Shown piece by piece: positions 18,741-27,698 of a DNA stretch of 64,000 nucleotides (the first letter of the stretch is position 1; each line of letters starts with the position of its first letter). Source of the stretch: Monoglobus pectinilyticus. Its GTDB lineage: Bacteria > Bacillota > Clostridia > Monoglobales > Monoglobaceae. Both the position numbers and the translations under genes were made by a program. The stretch covers positions 2,042,451-2,106,450 of the forward strand of contig NZ_CP020991.1 of NCBI RefSeq assembly GCF_002874775.1, given 5' to 3'. Below the pieces are notes generated by a model, which was not told the origin of the DNA, made no database searches, and was given only the letters and a program-made list of their open reading frames with translations.

Positions 18741-18824
18741 CGGAGAGGCAGAGATTCGAACTCTGGGTGCTTTCGCATCACTAGTTTTCAAGACTAGCTC
18801 CTTAAACCGCTCGGACACCTCTCC
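18741..18824 (-). tRNA. tRNA-Ser (TGA)
   Basis: The minus strand has acceptor stem GGAGAGG/CCTCTCC, D-loop GAGCGGTTTAA, anticodon stem CTAGT/ACTAG with loop CTTGAAA (anticodon TGA), a variable arm and T-arm GTTCGAATC. CCA is not encoded. It is upstream of tRNA-Ser(GCT), probably in one transcript. Confidence 0.95.
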
Positions 18825-18870
18825 GTATTATACGACTTTTAGGACAAACCTATCACGTCGCGACTTGATA

Positions 18871-18900
18871 AGTATACCATATACTAGAAAGGTTTGTCAA
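18871..18900 (-). promoter_or_regulatory. Sigma-A promoter of the tRNA-Ser pair
   Basis: On the minus strand, TTGACA (plus-strand 18895-18900), 18-bp spacer, TATACT (18871-18876). The predicted start lies about 40 nt upstream of tRNA-Ser(TGA). Confidence 0.7.
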
Positions 18901-18942
18901 CACTTTTTTTAAAATTTTTTTAATTTTTATATGACTTTTTTT

Positions 18943-19254
18943 CTACATAATTACAGCTTCGGTTATAAACACTGCTAGGCTTGATAATAAGGCAACAGTT
19001 ATTAGGCTCTTTTGCATATATGATAGCGCTATTGCTGCTGCAAAGCCTATAACAGCAGAATATATGCTAGAGGTTGAATAGAGTATAGCCGGGAATATCA
19101 TGGCGCCTAAAACTGCATATGGCATATAAAAAAGAAAGGATAACAGAAAACGGTTTTTAATCTTTTTTCTTATTATTGTTAATGGTATCATTCGTATTAA
19201 GTAAGTAGGAACGGCCATAACAGCTATATATATTAAAATTTTAAGGTTGTCCAT
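18943..19254 (-). CDS. azlD: AzlD-type branched-chain amino acid exporter subunit
   Basis: Small membrane protein that works with AzlC to export branched-chain amino acids. ATG 19254 (MDNLKILIYIAVMA) is chosen because GGAAGG lies 8 nt upstream. The longer frame to 19332 reads inside azlC. About 103 residues hold three or four hydrophobic segments and the family-typical TYLIRMIPLTII. It overlaps the end of azlC by 14 bp, so translation is coupled. Confidence 0.85.
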   Translation of the reverse strand: MDNLKILIYIAVMAVPTYLIRMIPLTIIRKKIKNRFLLSFLFYMPYAVLGAMIFPAILYSTSSIYSAVIGFAAAIALSYMQKSLITVALLSSLAVFITEAVIM

Positions 19255-19996
19255 CGATGCCATCCTTCCCATTAGTTTCATCTGTATCAATTGGGGCGAA
19301 ATAAGCGCCCAGACCGGCACATACAAGTGCACAGATTATTATTACAAAACCATTCGATACCATATTAAGAACAGGAAACCACTTAAAGCACGAGCTGAGA
19401 AGCACAGCTCCAAATAATACATATAAAACAGCCTTATTATCTTTTGCCGGAGGAACAACAATGGCTATAAACATTCCGTATATGGCGATACCAAGCGCGC
19501 TTCTGATTGATTCAGGCAGAAGCATACCGGCGGCTGCTCCAACAAGTGTTCCTAGAGCCCAGCCTATATATGGTATTGTCATAAGTCCGTACATATATTT
19601 GGGTCCCAATTGAGCCGGCTTAGTTGTGGATACTGCAAAAATTTCATCAGTTATGCCAAAAGCTATTCCCATACGGTTTAATCCTCCGATGCCGCCGAAT
19701 AGCTTTTGAGATACCGAGACTGACATAAGAGCGTATCTCATATTGATTACAACCTGCGTCATTGCAACTTCGAGATAAGAAGCTCCGCCAAGCATAAGGG
19801 AAAGCCCGGCAAATTGTCCTGCAGAGGTAAGATTTGTCATTGAAATAAGAAGCGCCGCCCACACAGGAAGTCCTCCCATTGCCGCCATTATCCCGAACGT
19901 AAAGGATACCGACAGGTATCCTAAACCTATCGGTATTCCATCTCTCACACCTTGAGAGTATCTGTTTTCTATAAATTCTTTTGTATTGGATTTCAT
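19241..19996 (-). CDS. azlC: AzlC-type branched-chain amino acid permease
   Basis: 251-residue membrane protein, the large subunit of the AzlCD exporter. It shows the family motifs GIPIGLGYLSVSFTFGI near the N-terminus, SAGQFAG and NMRYALMSVS in the centre, and about seven hydrophobic segments. It follows dut by 30 bp in a leftward run of genes, and an AzlCD pair in one transcript with nrd genes is probably incidental. The last 15 residues are hydrophilic and overlap the azlD ribosome site. Confidence 0.9.
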   Translation of the reverse strand: MKSNTKEFIENRYSQGVRDGIPIGLGYLSVSFTFGIMAAMGGLPVWAALLISMTNLTSAGQFAGLSLMLGGASYLEVAMTQVVINMRYALMSVSVSQKLFGGIGGLNRMGIAFGITDEIFAVSTTKPAQLGPKYMYGLMTIPYIGWALGTLVGAAAGMLLPESIRSALGIAIYGMFIAIVVPPAKDNKAVLYVLFGAVLLSSCFKWFPVLNMVSNGFVIIICALVCAGLGAYFAPIDTDETNGKDGIDGQP

Positions 19997-20026
19997 AATA
20001 ACTTGTTTTTGTTTGTCTCCTGAATT

Positions 20027-20539
20027 TTATTTTCCGGTGCTTCCAAAGCCGCCGTTTCTTACACCTGTCGCATCATCGTCAACGGTGATGCCGTATTGAA
20101 CAAATATACCCTGTGCGAAAGCGTCCCCCTGTTTTAGCGAAACAGTTTTTCCTGTATTTGTGTCGTTTGTTATTTTTATAAAGATATGACCCTCGTTATC
20201 AGAATTATAGTAGTCGCTGTCAATTATTCCGACAGTATTATTTAGCTGAAGTCTAAATTTAAAACCAAGCCCGCTTCTGGGGTAAAGGCATAAGACCCAG
20301 CTGTTGTCTATTTTTGTTCTTATTCCGGTAGGTATCATTATTGTTTCATTTGGCTTTAGTTCAAAATCCAAAGTCGAATAAAAATCATAACCGGCACTTC
20401 CTGCTGTTGCGCGTTTTGGGAGTTTTATACTTTCATAAGTTTTTTTAATTTTATCTATATCAGTACTGCCGAAGCAGTTATTCCATCCTTCGGTAAACTG
20501 TTCTATACTGACTTTTTCAAATTTTGCTATACCTGTCAT
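20027..20539 (-). CDS. dut: dUTP diphosphatase
   Basis: Hydrolyses dUTP to dUMP and pyrophosphate, keeping uracil out of DNA and feeding dTMP synthesis. All five trimeric dUTPase motifs are present: AGSAGYDFYS, PRSGLGFK, GIIDSDYYNSDNEGHIF, KQGDAFAQGIF, and the C-terminal GGFGSTG arm. 170 residues, with about 30 extra at the N-terminus compared with typical enzymes. It lies 23 bp after nrdG, forming a nucleotide-precursor cluster with nrdD-nrdG. Confidence 0.93.
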   Translation of the reverse strand: MTGIAKFEKVSIEQFTEGWNNCFGSTDIDKIKKTYESIKLPKRATAGSAGYDFYSTLDFELKPNETIMIPTGIRTKIDNSWVLCLYPRSGLGFKFRLQLNNTVGIIDSDYYNSDNEGHIFIKITNDTNTGKTVSLKQGDAFAQGIFVQYGITVDDDATGVRNGGFGSTGK

Positions 20540-20561
20540 AATCGTCTCCTTTATGTTGATT

Positions 20562-21050
20562 TTATGCTTTTGTATACAAAACTATATCATCGCGGCTTTG
20601 TTTAACATCTATAACTCTTTGGTTGGTGCTTCCGCGCCAATGTAGTTTTGGATCCAGTTTGTCTTTCACAAATTTTCCGTCAATAAGTATATCTATGTAT
20701 CTTATAACCGTCAAGTCTTTTATGTCTTCCCAATTGTATCCGGTGTAGAGCCAAATAGTTTTGTCCGGATATTTTTCTTTTATTTCTTTTGCCAGCGTTT
20801 CAACCCCATTTATATTAGATTGATATAATGGATCACCGCCTGTAAATGTTATACCGGATATATGTGGTTTGTCAAGTTCTGTAAAAATTTCTGACTTTTC
20901 ATCTTCTCCGAAAGGCAGTCCTCCGTCAGGATCCCAGGTTATTGGGTTATGACAGCCTTCGCATTTGTGCTCACAGCCTGCTACCCATAACACCACTCTC
21001 AGACCGTCTCCATTCAGCATGTCGTCTTTGGTTATATTATGATATCGCAT
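20562..21050 (-). CDS. nrdG: Anaerobic ribonucleotide reductase activating protein
   Basis: Radical-SAM enzyme that installs the glycyl radical on NrdD. The cluster motif CEHKCEGC (CxxxCxxC) is near residue 30, followed by FTGGDPLY. 162 residues, usual for NrdG. Its start is 3 bp after the nrdD stop. Confidence 0.95.
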   Translation of the reverse strand: MRYHNITKDDMLNGDGLRVVLWVAGCEHKCEGCHNPITWDPDGGLPFGEDEKSEIFTELDKPHISGITFTGGDPLYQSNINGVETLAKEIKEKYPDKTIWLYTGYNWEDIKDLTVIRYIDILIDGKFVKDKLDPKLHWRGSTNQRVIDVKQSRDDIVLYTKA

Positions 21051-21053
21051 ATC

Positions 21054-23174
21054 TTACATACTTCTCCTGTCTTTAATTTCAGCCATTTTCGCATCGTTAA
21101 GCCGGGTGTCTCCCTTAACGCGCGAATATGACAAATATCCGTTCATACGGTCGATTTTAGTGAGGTTTTTGCTTCCGCACTTAGGACATACGTCCATTTC
21201 AAGCTCGCTGTGACCGCAGTCGTCGCAGTATGCCAACGAGAGATTAACTCCTTCATAAAAGCCCATATCCATAGCCCGGTGAATCAATGTCTCTATTGCT
21301 TTTTTATTATAGTCAATAGGATATTTTACATATTGAATTTTTCCGCCGTTCATAAGGTCCCAAAATCTTTTTTCCAAATCTTGTTTTCTGATAGGAGAAA
21401 TATCTTCTGAAACATGACAGTGAAAACTGTTGCTGACATATTCCCGGTCGGAAACGTTTTCTATTATGCCATACTTTTTCCTGAATTGTTTTACCTGCAG
21501 ACCGCACAAGTTTTCAGCGGGCGTTCCGTAAAGTGCATAAAGGTTTCCGTCTTCTTCTTTAAACTGAGCTACCTTTTTATTAATGTGTTCCATGACTTCT
21601 ATAGCAAACTGTCCGTCTTCAACCAAAGATTTTTTATTGTGAAGCTGCTGCAGTTCATTTAGAGCAGTTATTCCAAAAGAGGCGGTAGCCGTCTTTAACA
21701 GCGGCTTTATCTTGTCGTGAATACCCAAATGTCCTCCGTAAAATCCGCCTTCACAATAAGCGAGAGGATTGGTGGAAGCCCGCATTTCTCCTAGATATTC
21801 ATAAGTGCGTATATGTAACTTTCTTATAAGCTCCAAATAATAGTCAAGGACCTCATAGAAATCTTTGTTCTCTTTTTCGGCCTTAGCGTATATCATTGGA
21901 AGGTTTAAGCTTACTGCGCCTACGTTAAATCTTCCTACATATACCGGTTTATCATTATCGTCAGCGGGATTCATGCCGCCTTTTTCGTACCACGGTGACA
22001 AGAAAGCACGGCATCCCATAGGAGATACGACTTTGTTATATTTCTTGTATATACCGGCAACATATCCATCGCCTGTAAGAGACAGCCAATCAGGATACAT
22101 AGTTTTAGCGGAGCATTCAACTCCGGCCTTGAACACGTCTTCAAGCTCTTTGCCCGGTCCGTGAAGATTCTCATCATAAAGAAATACGATTTTAGGGAAT
22201 AATACAGGTTTCTTGCATTCCTTTTTACCCTGACCGTTCTTGTGAACTTTTAAGAGTGAGATGGTTGCCATTTTTTCAAAGCGTTTTGTTCCGAGACCTG
22301 CGGTGACCGTTATAAACGGATAATCGCCGCGGCTGGAGGCAACAGTGTTAAATTTATATTCCCAGCCCTGAAAGCCCTGTTCATAGTCTCTCTGCACATC
22401 TTTTATAGTTTCACGTTCAGCTGTTTCCTCAGACAAACCCATTTCTAAATAGCGGGCTTTATTTTGGGCATATGTTTTTTCAGCATACGGAGCCAAAAGT
22501 TTGTCTACTTCAGGAACTGTAAAACCTCCGTATTGCTGACTTGCTGCTGACAATACAATGTCGCCTATAACATCAAAAGCAACCGCTAAAGTTTTGGGTT
22601 CGTTATACCAAAGGTTGCCCATTTCAAAACCGCCGCTTAAAACAGTTTTAACATCAAACAGACAACAGTTCATAGTGTCTCGCCTTGCGGACATATCGTG
22701 TACGTAAATATAGCCGTCGCGGCAAGCCTGGAGTTCCTCAACAGTCATAAAGAACTTTTGATAAAGTTCTTTGTTGAGCTGGTTAAAAATGAGTGAGCGT
22801 TTGGTGGAAACTAAAGCTGAATCCGAGTTTGAATTTTCTTTGTCTCCTATGTACATAATTGCCTGACTCTTTTGATAGACTTCGTCCAGCATGTGAACAA
22901 AATCCTGTTTGTAGTTTCTGTAGTCTCTGTAGCTTTTGGCTACCACAGGATTGACCATATCAAGCGCGCCCTCAACTATGTTGTGCATTTCGGCGATATG
23001 GATTTTATCCTTTTGCATATTAAGAACCCTGCTGTCTACGAAGGCACAAATTTTGTGTATGTCTTCATCAGTAAACTCAACTAAGGCGCGGTTAGCTGAT
23101 TTTTTTACTGCGACAACTACTTTCTTTACGTTGTAATCTTCTTCTGTTCCGTCTTTCTTAATAATTTTAATCAT
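21054..23174 (-). CDS. nrdD: Anaerobic (class III) ribonucleoside-triphosphate reductase
   Basis: Reduces NTPs to dNTPs using a glycyl radical; oxygen sensitive. ATG 23174 (MIKIIKKDG) is preferred over the upstream ATG at 23183 because AGGAG spacing suits it. An N-terminal ATP-cone (about 1-95) is followed by the catalytic barrel. Near the C-terminus lie the zinc site (CDDCGHS ... CPKCGSK) and the glycyl-radical region RMNGYLSYSRVKGDTRLND. About 706 residues, usual length. It is first gene of the nrdD-nrdG-dut-azlC-azlD run. Confidence 0.95.
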   Translation of the reverse strand: MIKIIKKDGTEEDYNVKKVVVAVKKSANRALVEFTDEDIHKICAFVDSRVLNMQKDKIHIAEMHNIVEGALDMVNPVVAKSYRDYRNYKQDFVHMLDEVYQKSQAIMYIGDKENSNSDSALVSTKRSLIFNQLNKELYQKFFMTVEELQACRDGYIYVHDMSARRDTMNCCLFDVKTVLSGGFEMGNLWYNEPKTLAVAFDVIGDIVLSAASQQYGGFTVPEVDKLLAPYAEKTYAQNKARYLEMGLSEETAERETIKDVQRDYEQGFQGWEYKFNTVASSRGDYPFITVTAGLGTKRFEKMATISLLKVHKNGQGKKECKKPVLFPKIVFLYDENLHGPGKELEDVFKAGVECSAKTMYPDWLSLTGDGYVAGIYKKYNKVVSPMGCRAFLSPWYEKGGMNPADDNDKPVYVGRFNVGAVSLNLPMIYAKAEKENKDFYEVLDYYLELIRKLHIRTYEYLGEMRASTNPLAYCEGGFYGGHLGIHDKIKPLLKTATASFGITALNELQQLHNKKSLVEDGQFAIEVMEHINKKVAQFKEEDGNLYALYGTPAENLCGLQVKQFRKKYGIIENVSDREYVSNSFHCHVSEDISPIRKQDLEKRFWDLMNGGKIQYVKYPIDYNKKAIETLIHRAMDMGFYEGVNLSLAYCDDCGHSELEMDVCPKCGSKNLTKIDRMNGYLSYSRVKGDTRLNDAKMAEIKDRRSM

Positions 23175-23376
23175 ACAAAACACTCCTAAATTATACTATT
23201 GTGCGGATTTAAGTCCGGTAAACCTTTTTGTGCGGAAAAACTGTAACGTAAAATTGTTGTTTAAATATATGTATTTGGCAATATATTTAAATCTCTAATG
23301 CTTTATTACTTAAAACTGAAATTTCGGGAATTTTTCTCGAATCACAACATTTTGCGTTAAATGTAAATTTACTAAC

Positions 23377-23405
23377 ACAACATATAGTATAATAACATAT
23401 GTTGT
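23377..23405. promoter_or_regulatory. Inverted repeat upstream of nrdD, possible NrdR-type operator
   Basis: acaacatat (23377-23385) and atatgttgt (23397-23405) are exact complements with an 11-bp spacer. The left half, acacaacatatagtat, resembles the NrdR box (acaC..tATAT.GTgt), but the match is partial. It lies about 200 bp upstream of nrdD. Confidence 0.4.
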
Positions 23406-23782
23406 AAAAAAATACAATGGCTTTTTTTGTCTTATTTCATGACTTTTTTGTAACATCAATAAAGCGTTATATAACGGCACTTCTATAAAAACTATTTGCT
23501 TTTTGTAATACAACTTTAATTGAAACTACTAAAATATTGTCAATTAATAAAAATTTCGGTATGAAAAATATGGTAATATTATTTTTTGTAACGTTACTGT
23601 AACCGGTCGTTAAACTACATGTAAAAAAGATTATAGCATATTCAGGAAATCAAGACAAGAGGAAAATATAATATAGATAAAATTCAGATATAAATTAAAA
23701 ATAAAATAATTCCAAACCTAAATAAGAAATAAATAGTGTTTGGATTTAATTATTAAGGAACTGGAAACATTTATTAAATTCC

Positions 23783-23811
23783 TTGATTTTCAGGTTTGAA
23801 TAATGTATAAT
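23783..23811 (+). promoter_or_regulatory. Sigma-A promoter of hybrid kinase gene
   Basis: TTGATT (23783-23788), exactly 17 bp, TATAAT (23806-23811). The leader before ATG 23883 is about 65 nt and ends with GGAG. Confidence 0.7.
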
Positions 23812-23882
23812 GCTTGATAGAAAATAAAGGCTGATGGTTATATTTTAAAGCATATCCTGTCGGCAATTTTGGAGAACGGCAA

Positions 23883-26800
23883 ATGAAAAAGTCAATTTGT
23901 TCCATAAAAAAAGTTATTCTAAAAGCACTTATGTTTAGTGTTTTATTTTTGTTTCCGCTTAACGGTTCGTTTTGTTATGCAATGGTTAACGGCGCAGGGC
24001 GGCAGAATTTGTACAGCCAAAACCTGATGTTAATAACGGTGATGTGCTGCGTCATTTTAATCTTGTTAATATGTTTAGTGTTTCTAGTAAACAAACTTCT
24101 TAAAACGAAAAAAATAATTAATAAGAATATGGAAAATGAAAAGATTTTAAACGGTCTTGTAAATACTGTTGTGTATAAGATTATGCCTGACGGAATAGAA
24201 ACTTTGTATTACAGCGACGGAGTGCCAAAGCTTTTGGATATGACCAAAGATGAATATGACAATTGGGTATCAGACGGAGACTTAATTGAAAAGTGTGTAT
24301 ATAAGGGGGATTTGCCCCGGTTTATGAGAATGTATGAAAGAGTGTTAAATAATAAATATCCTAATATGAATATAAATTTTCGATTAAATACGAAAAATAA
24401 TGTTCATACTTGGATACACCTCAATGCGTTTAGAATACGTGAGGAGAACGGTTATCCGGTATTTGCCGCACTTTTTTCGGAGGGTTCGGACGAAGCTAAA
24501 ATGTATCGGAAAATAATCGATGATTCTCCGACCGGCGTTTTTGTAGCATCGGTAAGTAATGATGAAATACTCTATGCCAACAGCGCCATGTATAGATTAG
24601 GACTGTGTGACAGCGGTGAGATTTTAGGCAGAAATTGCTATGAGGTTTTCTTTGGCCGCAGAGAACGCTGTGAGTTCTGCCGGAAGGAAAATTTGAGTTA
24701 TAACTCTCTGCTGGTATGCGAATTGTTTAACAGGGATATGACAAGGCATTACTGCAACAGTGCCAGACTCATAGATTGGAATGGTATTCCTGCATATATT
24801 GAATACATAAGCGAGGATACAGAAAGTTTTTTTGCTTATAAAAAGCGTAATGACCTGATTAATAATTTCCCGGGCGGCGCCGGAATATGCGAGATGGAAG
24901 ACGGCAAGTTCAGGGTGTCTTTTCTCAATGAAGGCTATTATAAAATGCTGGGACGGAATATGGAAGATTCTATGAGTATTGAGAAAAATCATAGTCTAAA
25001 CTATATTTATCCTGATGACAAAAAGAAAATTTTAAGTGAAATAGCTTCTTTAAATGAATGCGGACAGATAGGAGAATGTACGGTTCGTGTTGAGACAAGC
25101 GAACCGGGCGTTTTAAAATGGATTAATATGCGCGGCACCTTGTCTGAAAAAGACGGGGATAAAAAAGTCTTTTACGTTTCTTTTTCAGATGTTGATGAAT
25201 CTAAGAAAGCCAGTATTAAGCTTAATGAAGCATATAAAAATCTTGAACTCAGTGAAAAGATGCTGAATGAGGCAATAAGACATTCAGAAATAAAATTATG
25301 GGAGTATTTCCCGGAGACAGGCTGCGTTGTCTGGACTTCTCCGTTTGAAAATGATTTTGACGCGGAGAATATTATGGAAAATTATCCTGACTCATGGATT
25401 GAAATGAACATTACCGCGCCCGAGAGCGTTGAGGATTTAAAACGTTTTTATAATGAAGCTAAGGCTGGAAAAACCGAAGGAACCTGTGAGATAAAGAATA
25501 AATTTAAAGACGGTTACCGCTGGGAGAGGCTGAATTTTACATCAATCCCGGGCAAAGGAGAAGAGCGGACAAAAGTTATTGTCACAGCTATAGATATTAC
25601 CAAGCAAAAAGAAGCTGAAAAAAGGTTCGAAGAGGAGCTTGCAAGAAAGAGCGCCCTTGAGGCTGATTCTGTATCCAGTATTACATATAATGTTTCTAAG
25701 GATACTATAGCTGAGGCGGTTACCAATAACGGTCACCGCAATATAATTAAGCAGAATTGCAGATTAAGCGACGCAGTGTCAGGTATGTATGAATTTATGG
25801 CGTCAGATAAGGACATAGAAATATGCAAAAAAGAGTTTAATCAAACGACTATGCTCAATAATTATTATAATGATTGCAGAAAATATGAGGTTGTTTATTG
25901 CATTACGCCGCCGGATGGGAAAGATAGAATTAAATATTATTCAGCGGATATCAGTATGGCTGAAGACCCCAGGTCTAAGGAGATTTATGCTTTTGTTTAT
26001 ACTCATGATGTAACCGATGATATATTAAAAAAGGAAGTTATTGAGAGCGCAATTGAGGAAGAAGTAGACTTTATTTCATACTTAAATTTGAAAACTAATA
26101 TTGTTAAAATGCTGAATTATAAAAAAGACGCCGTAGCTCTTCCAGGAACTGAACCACGAGATTATACGGAAAGCAATATGGTAAATATACCCGCTATGAT
26201 TCCACCGGAGGAACAGGAGGAATGTTTTAAAGCCTTCGACGTTGAAAACATAAAAAAAGAGCTTATAAACAAAGATGAGTTTTCTATAATTCATTCGGTT
26301 TACAATAAGAGGAATCCTAATGAAAAGAGACGTGTGAAACATAGGATTTATTATCTGAATGAGCGGTGTGATATAATAGTTTTTGTACGCAGCGATATAA
26401 CTGATGTTTTTAATCAGGAACAGGAAAAAAACCGGCAGCTTCAAGACGCACTTAGACAGGCAAAGCAAGCTAATGCTGCCAAGAGCGACTTTTTATCAAG
26501 GATGAGCCATGAGATAAGAACTCCGATGAATGCTGTTTTAAGTTTGGCAAGTTTAGGCGCTGAGGATTCTAAAGATCCTGAAATGACTGAGTATTTTAAG
26601 AAGATAAATGATTCCGGGAAATATCTATTGGGACTGATTAATGATATTTTAGATATGTCCAGGATTGAACGTCAAAAAGTTAAGCTGAATCCCGAAATAG
26701 CAGAGCTGGATAAGTTTTTTTCTACTATTATGTCTATTATAAAACCATTATATCAGGCAAAGAATATTGACTTTGTGTTTGACAGGTCAGAATTTAAAAG

Positions 26801-27617
26801 AAAATATGCAAAAATTGATGTTATGCGTACACAGCAAATATTAATAAATCTCTTAAACAACGCTATAAAATTTTCTGATAACGGCGGCAGGATAGAATTT
26901 ACCGCGTTATCTTTGAATAGAGGCGGTAAGGAATATAATAAGTTTATTATCCGTGATTACGGCGTGGGTATGAGCAAAGACTTTTTGAGCCGTGTTTTTA
27001 ATCCGTTTGAGCAGGAACAAAATAAATTTTCTTCGTCTCAGGAAGGTACTGGATTAGGACTGGCGATATCGAAAAATTTGGTCAGCCTAATGGGCGGAAC
27101 CATAGAAGTTGAAAGCGTTATAAATCAAGGAAGCACTTTTACTGTGGAGATACCGGTTTCAGAGCCGGGAGCGGAAGAAATAAGAGAATTTATTGATTTA
27201 AAAAGAGATTCAAAGAATACTTGTGATTTAAGCGGCAGAAGAGTTTTGCTTGCGGAGGATCATCCGATAAATACAGAGATAACCGTTAAGCTTTTGGAAA
27301 AACGCGGAATGGTTGTTGAGCATGCAGAGGATGGAGTGATTGCTGTAGATATGTTTAAAAAATCCAAACCGGGTTATTATGACGCTGTTTTGATGGATAT
27401 AAGGATGCCGAATATGGATGGGCTTGAAGCTGCTGAAAAAATTCGGAGTCTAAACAGAAGCGACGCAAAAACAGTGCCTATAATTGCTATGACGGCAAAC
27501 GCGTTTGATACTGATATAGAGAACTCAATTAATGCAGGGATGAATGCGCATTTATCAAAGCCGATAAAACCTGAGGAGGTTTATAAGACGCTTGAAATTT
27601 TAGTAGGACGGGTGTAA
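23883..27617 (+). CDS. Large multi-PAS hybrid sensor histidine kinase
   Basis: 1244 residues. A signal-like hydrophobic N-terminus and a second hydrophobic segment (about 48-72) anchor it in the membrane. Several PAS-like domains follow (about 85-850; for example FRLNTKNNVHTWIHL, IIDDSPTGVF, KDGYRWERLNF). Then come HisKA with His876 (SRMSHEIRTPMNA), HATPase (DYGVGMS, EGTGLGLAISKNL) and a receiver with Asp1172 (VLMDIRMPNMDG) ending in LSKPI. The short region between the two hydrophobic segments leaves little extracellular sensor, so sensing is probably cytosolic via PAS. No output regulator is adjacent. Confidence 0.92.
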   Translation: MKKSICSIKKVILKALMFSVLFLFPLNGSFCYAMVNGAGRQNLYSQNLMLITVMCCVILILLICLVFLVNKLLKTKKIINKNMENEKILNGLVNTVVYKIMPDGIETLYYSDGVPKLLDMTKDEYDNWVSDGDLIEKCVYKGDLPRFMRMYERVLNNKYPNMNINFRLNTKNNVHTWIHLNAFRIREENGYPVFAALFSEGSDEAKMYRKIIDDSPTGVFVASVSNDEILYANSAMYRLGLCDSGEILGRNCYEVFFGRRERCEFCRKENLSYNSLLVCELFNRDMTRHYCNSARLIDWNGIPAYIEYISEDTESFFAYKKRNDLINNFPGGAGICEMEDGKFRVSFLNEGYYKMLGRNMEDSMSIEKNHSLNYIYPDDKKKILSEIASLNECGQIGECTVRVETSEPGVLKWINMRGTLSEKDGDKKVFYVSFSDVDESKKASIKLNEAYKNLELSEKMLNEAIRHSEIKLWEYFPETGCVVWTSPFENDFDAENIMENYPDSWIEMNITAPESVEDLKRFYNEAKAGKTEGTCEIKNKFKDGYRWERLNFTSIPGKGEERTKVIVTAIDITKQKEAEKRFEEELARKSALEADSVSSITYNVSKDTIAEAVTNNGHRNIIKQNCRLSDAVSGMYEFMASDKDIEICKKEFNQTTMLNNYYNDCRKYEVVYCITPPDGKDRIKYYSADISMAEDPRSKEIYAFVYTHDVTDDILKKEVIESAIEEEVDFISYLNLKTNIVKMLNYKKDAVALPGTEPRDYTESNMVNIPAMIPPEEQEECFKAFDVENIKKELINKDEFSIIHSVYNKRNPNEKRRVKHRIYYLNERCDIIVFVRSDITDVFNQEQEKNRQLQDALRQAKQANAAKSDFLSRMSHEIRTPMNAVLSLASLGAEDSKDPEMTEYFKKINDSGKYLLGLINDILDMSRIERQKVKLNPEIAELDKFFSTIMSIIKPLYQAKNIDFVFDRSEFKRKYAKIDVMRTQQILINLLNNAIKFSDNGGRIEFTALSLNRGGKEYNKFIIRDYGVGMSKDFLSRVFNPFEQEQNKFSSSQEGTGLGLAISKNLVSLMGGTIEVESVINQGSTFTVEIPVSEPGAEEIREFIDLKRDSKNTCDLSGRRVLLAEDHPINTEITVKLLEKRGMVVEHAEDGVIAVDMFKKSKPGYYDAVLMDIRMPNMDGLEAAEKIRSLNRSDAKTVPIIAMTANAFDTDIENSINAGMNAHLSKPIKPEEVYKTLEILVGRV

Positions 27618-27698
27618 CGTTTTAATGATTTTGAGAACTGAATTACATTAATAATTATAATATTTATTGGTTGCAGAAAATATTTTTTGGAGGTTAGT

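Larger units (their letters stand above)
23184..23882. other. 700-bp divergent regulatory spacer
   Basis: AT-rich, no credible gene. It separates nrdD (leftward) from the hybrid kinase (rightward) and contains the palindrome at 23377-23405 and the kinase promoter at 23783-23811. It also contains gtaacgttac (23588-23597), an exact palindrome. Confidence 0.6.

Noticed and set aside
18682-18912. 76-residue frame on the plus strand containing EAEIRTLGAF
   Set aside because: It is antisense to tRNA-Ser(TGA) and its promoter; this is the familiar false protein read from serine tRNA genes.
23310-23513. 67-residue minus-strand frame upstream of nrdD
   Set aside because: AT-rich translation without ribosome site; the region carries regulatory palindromes instead.
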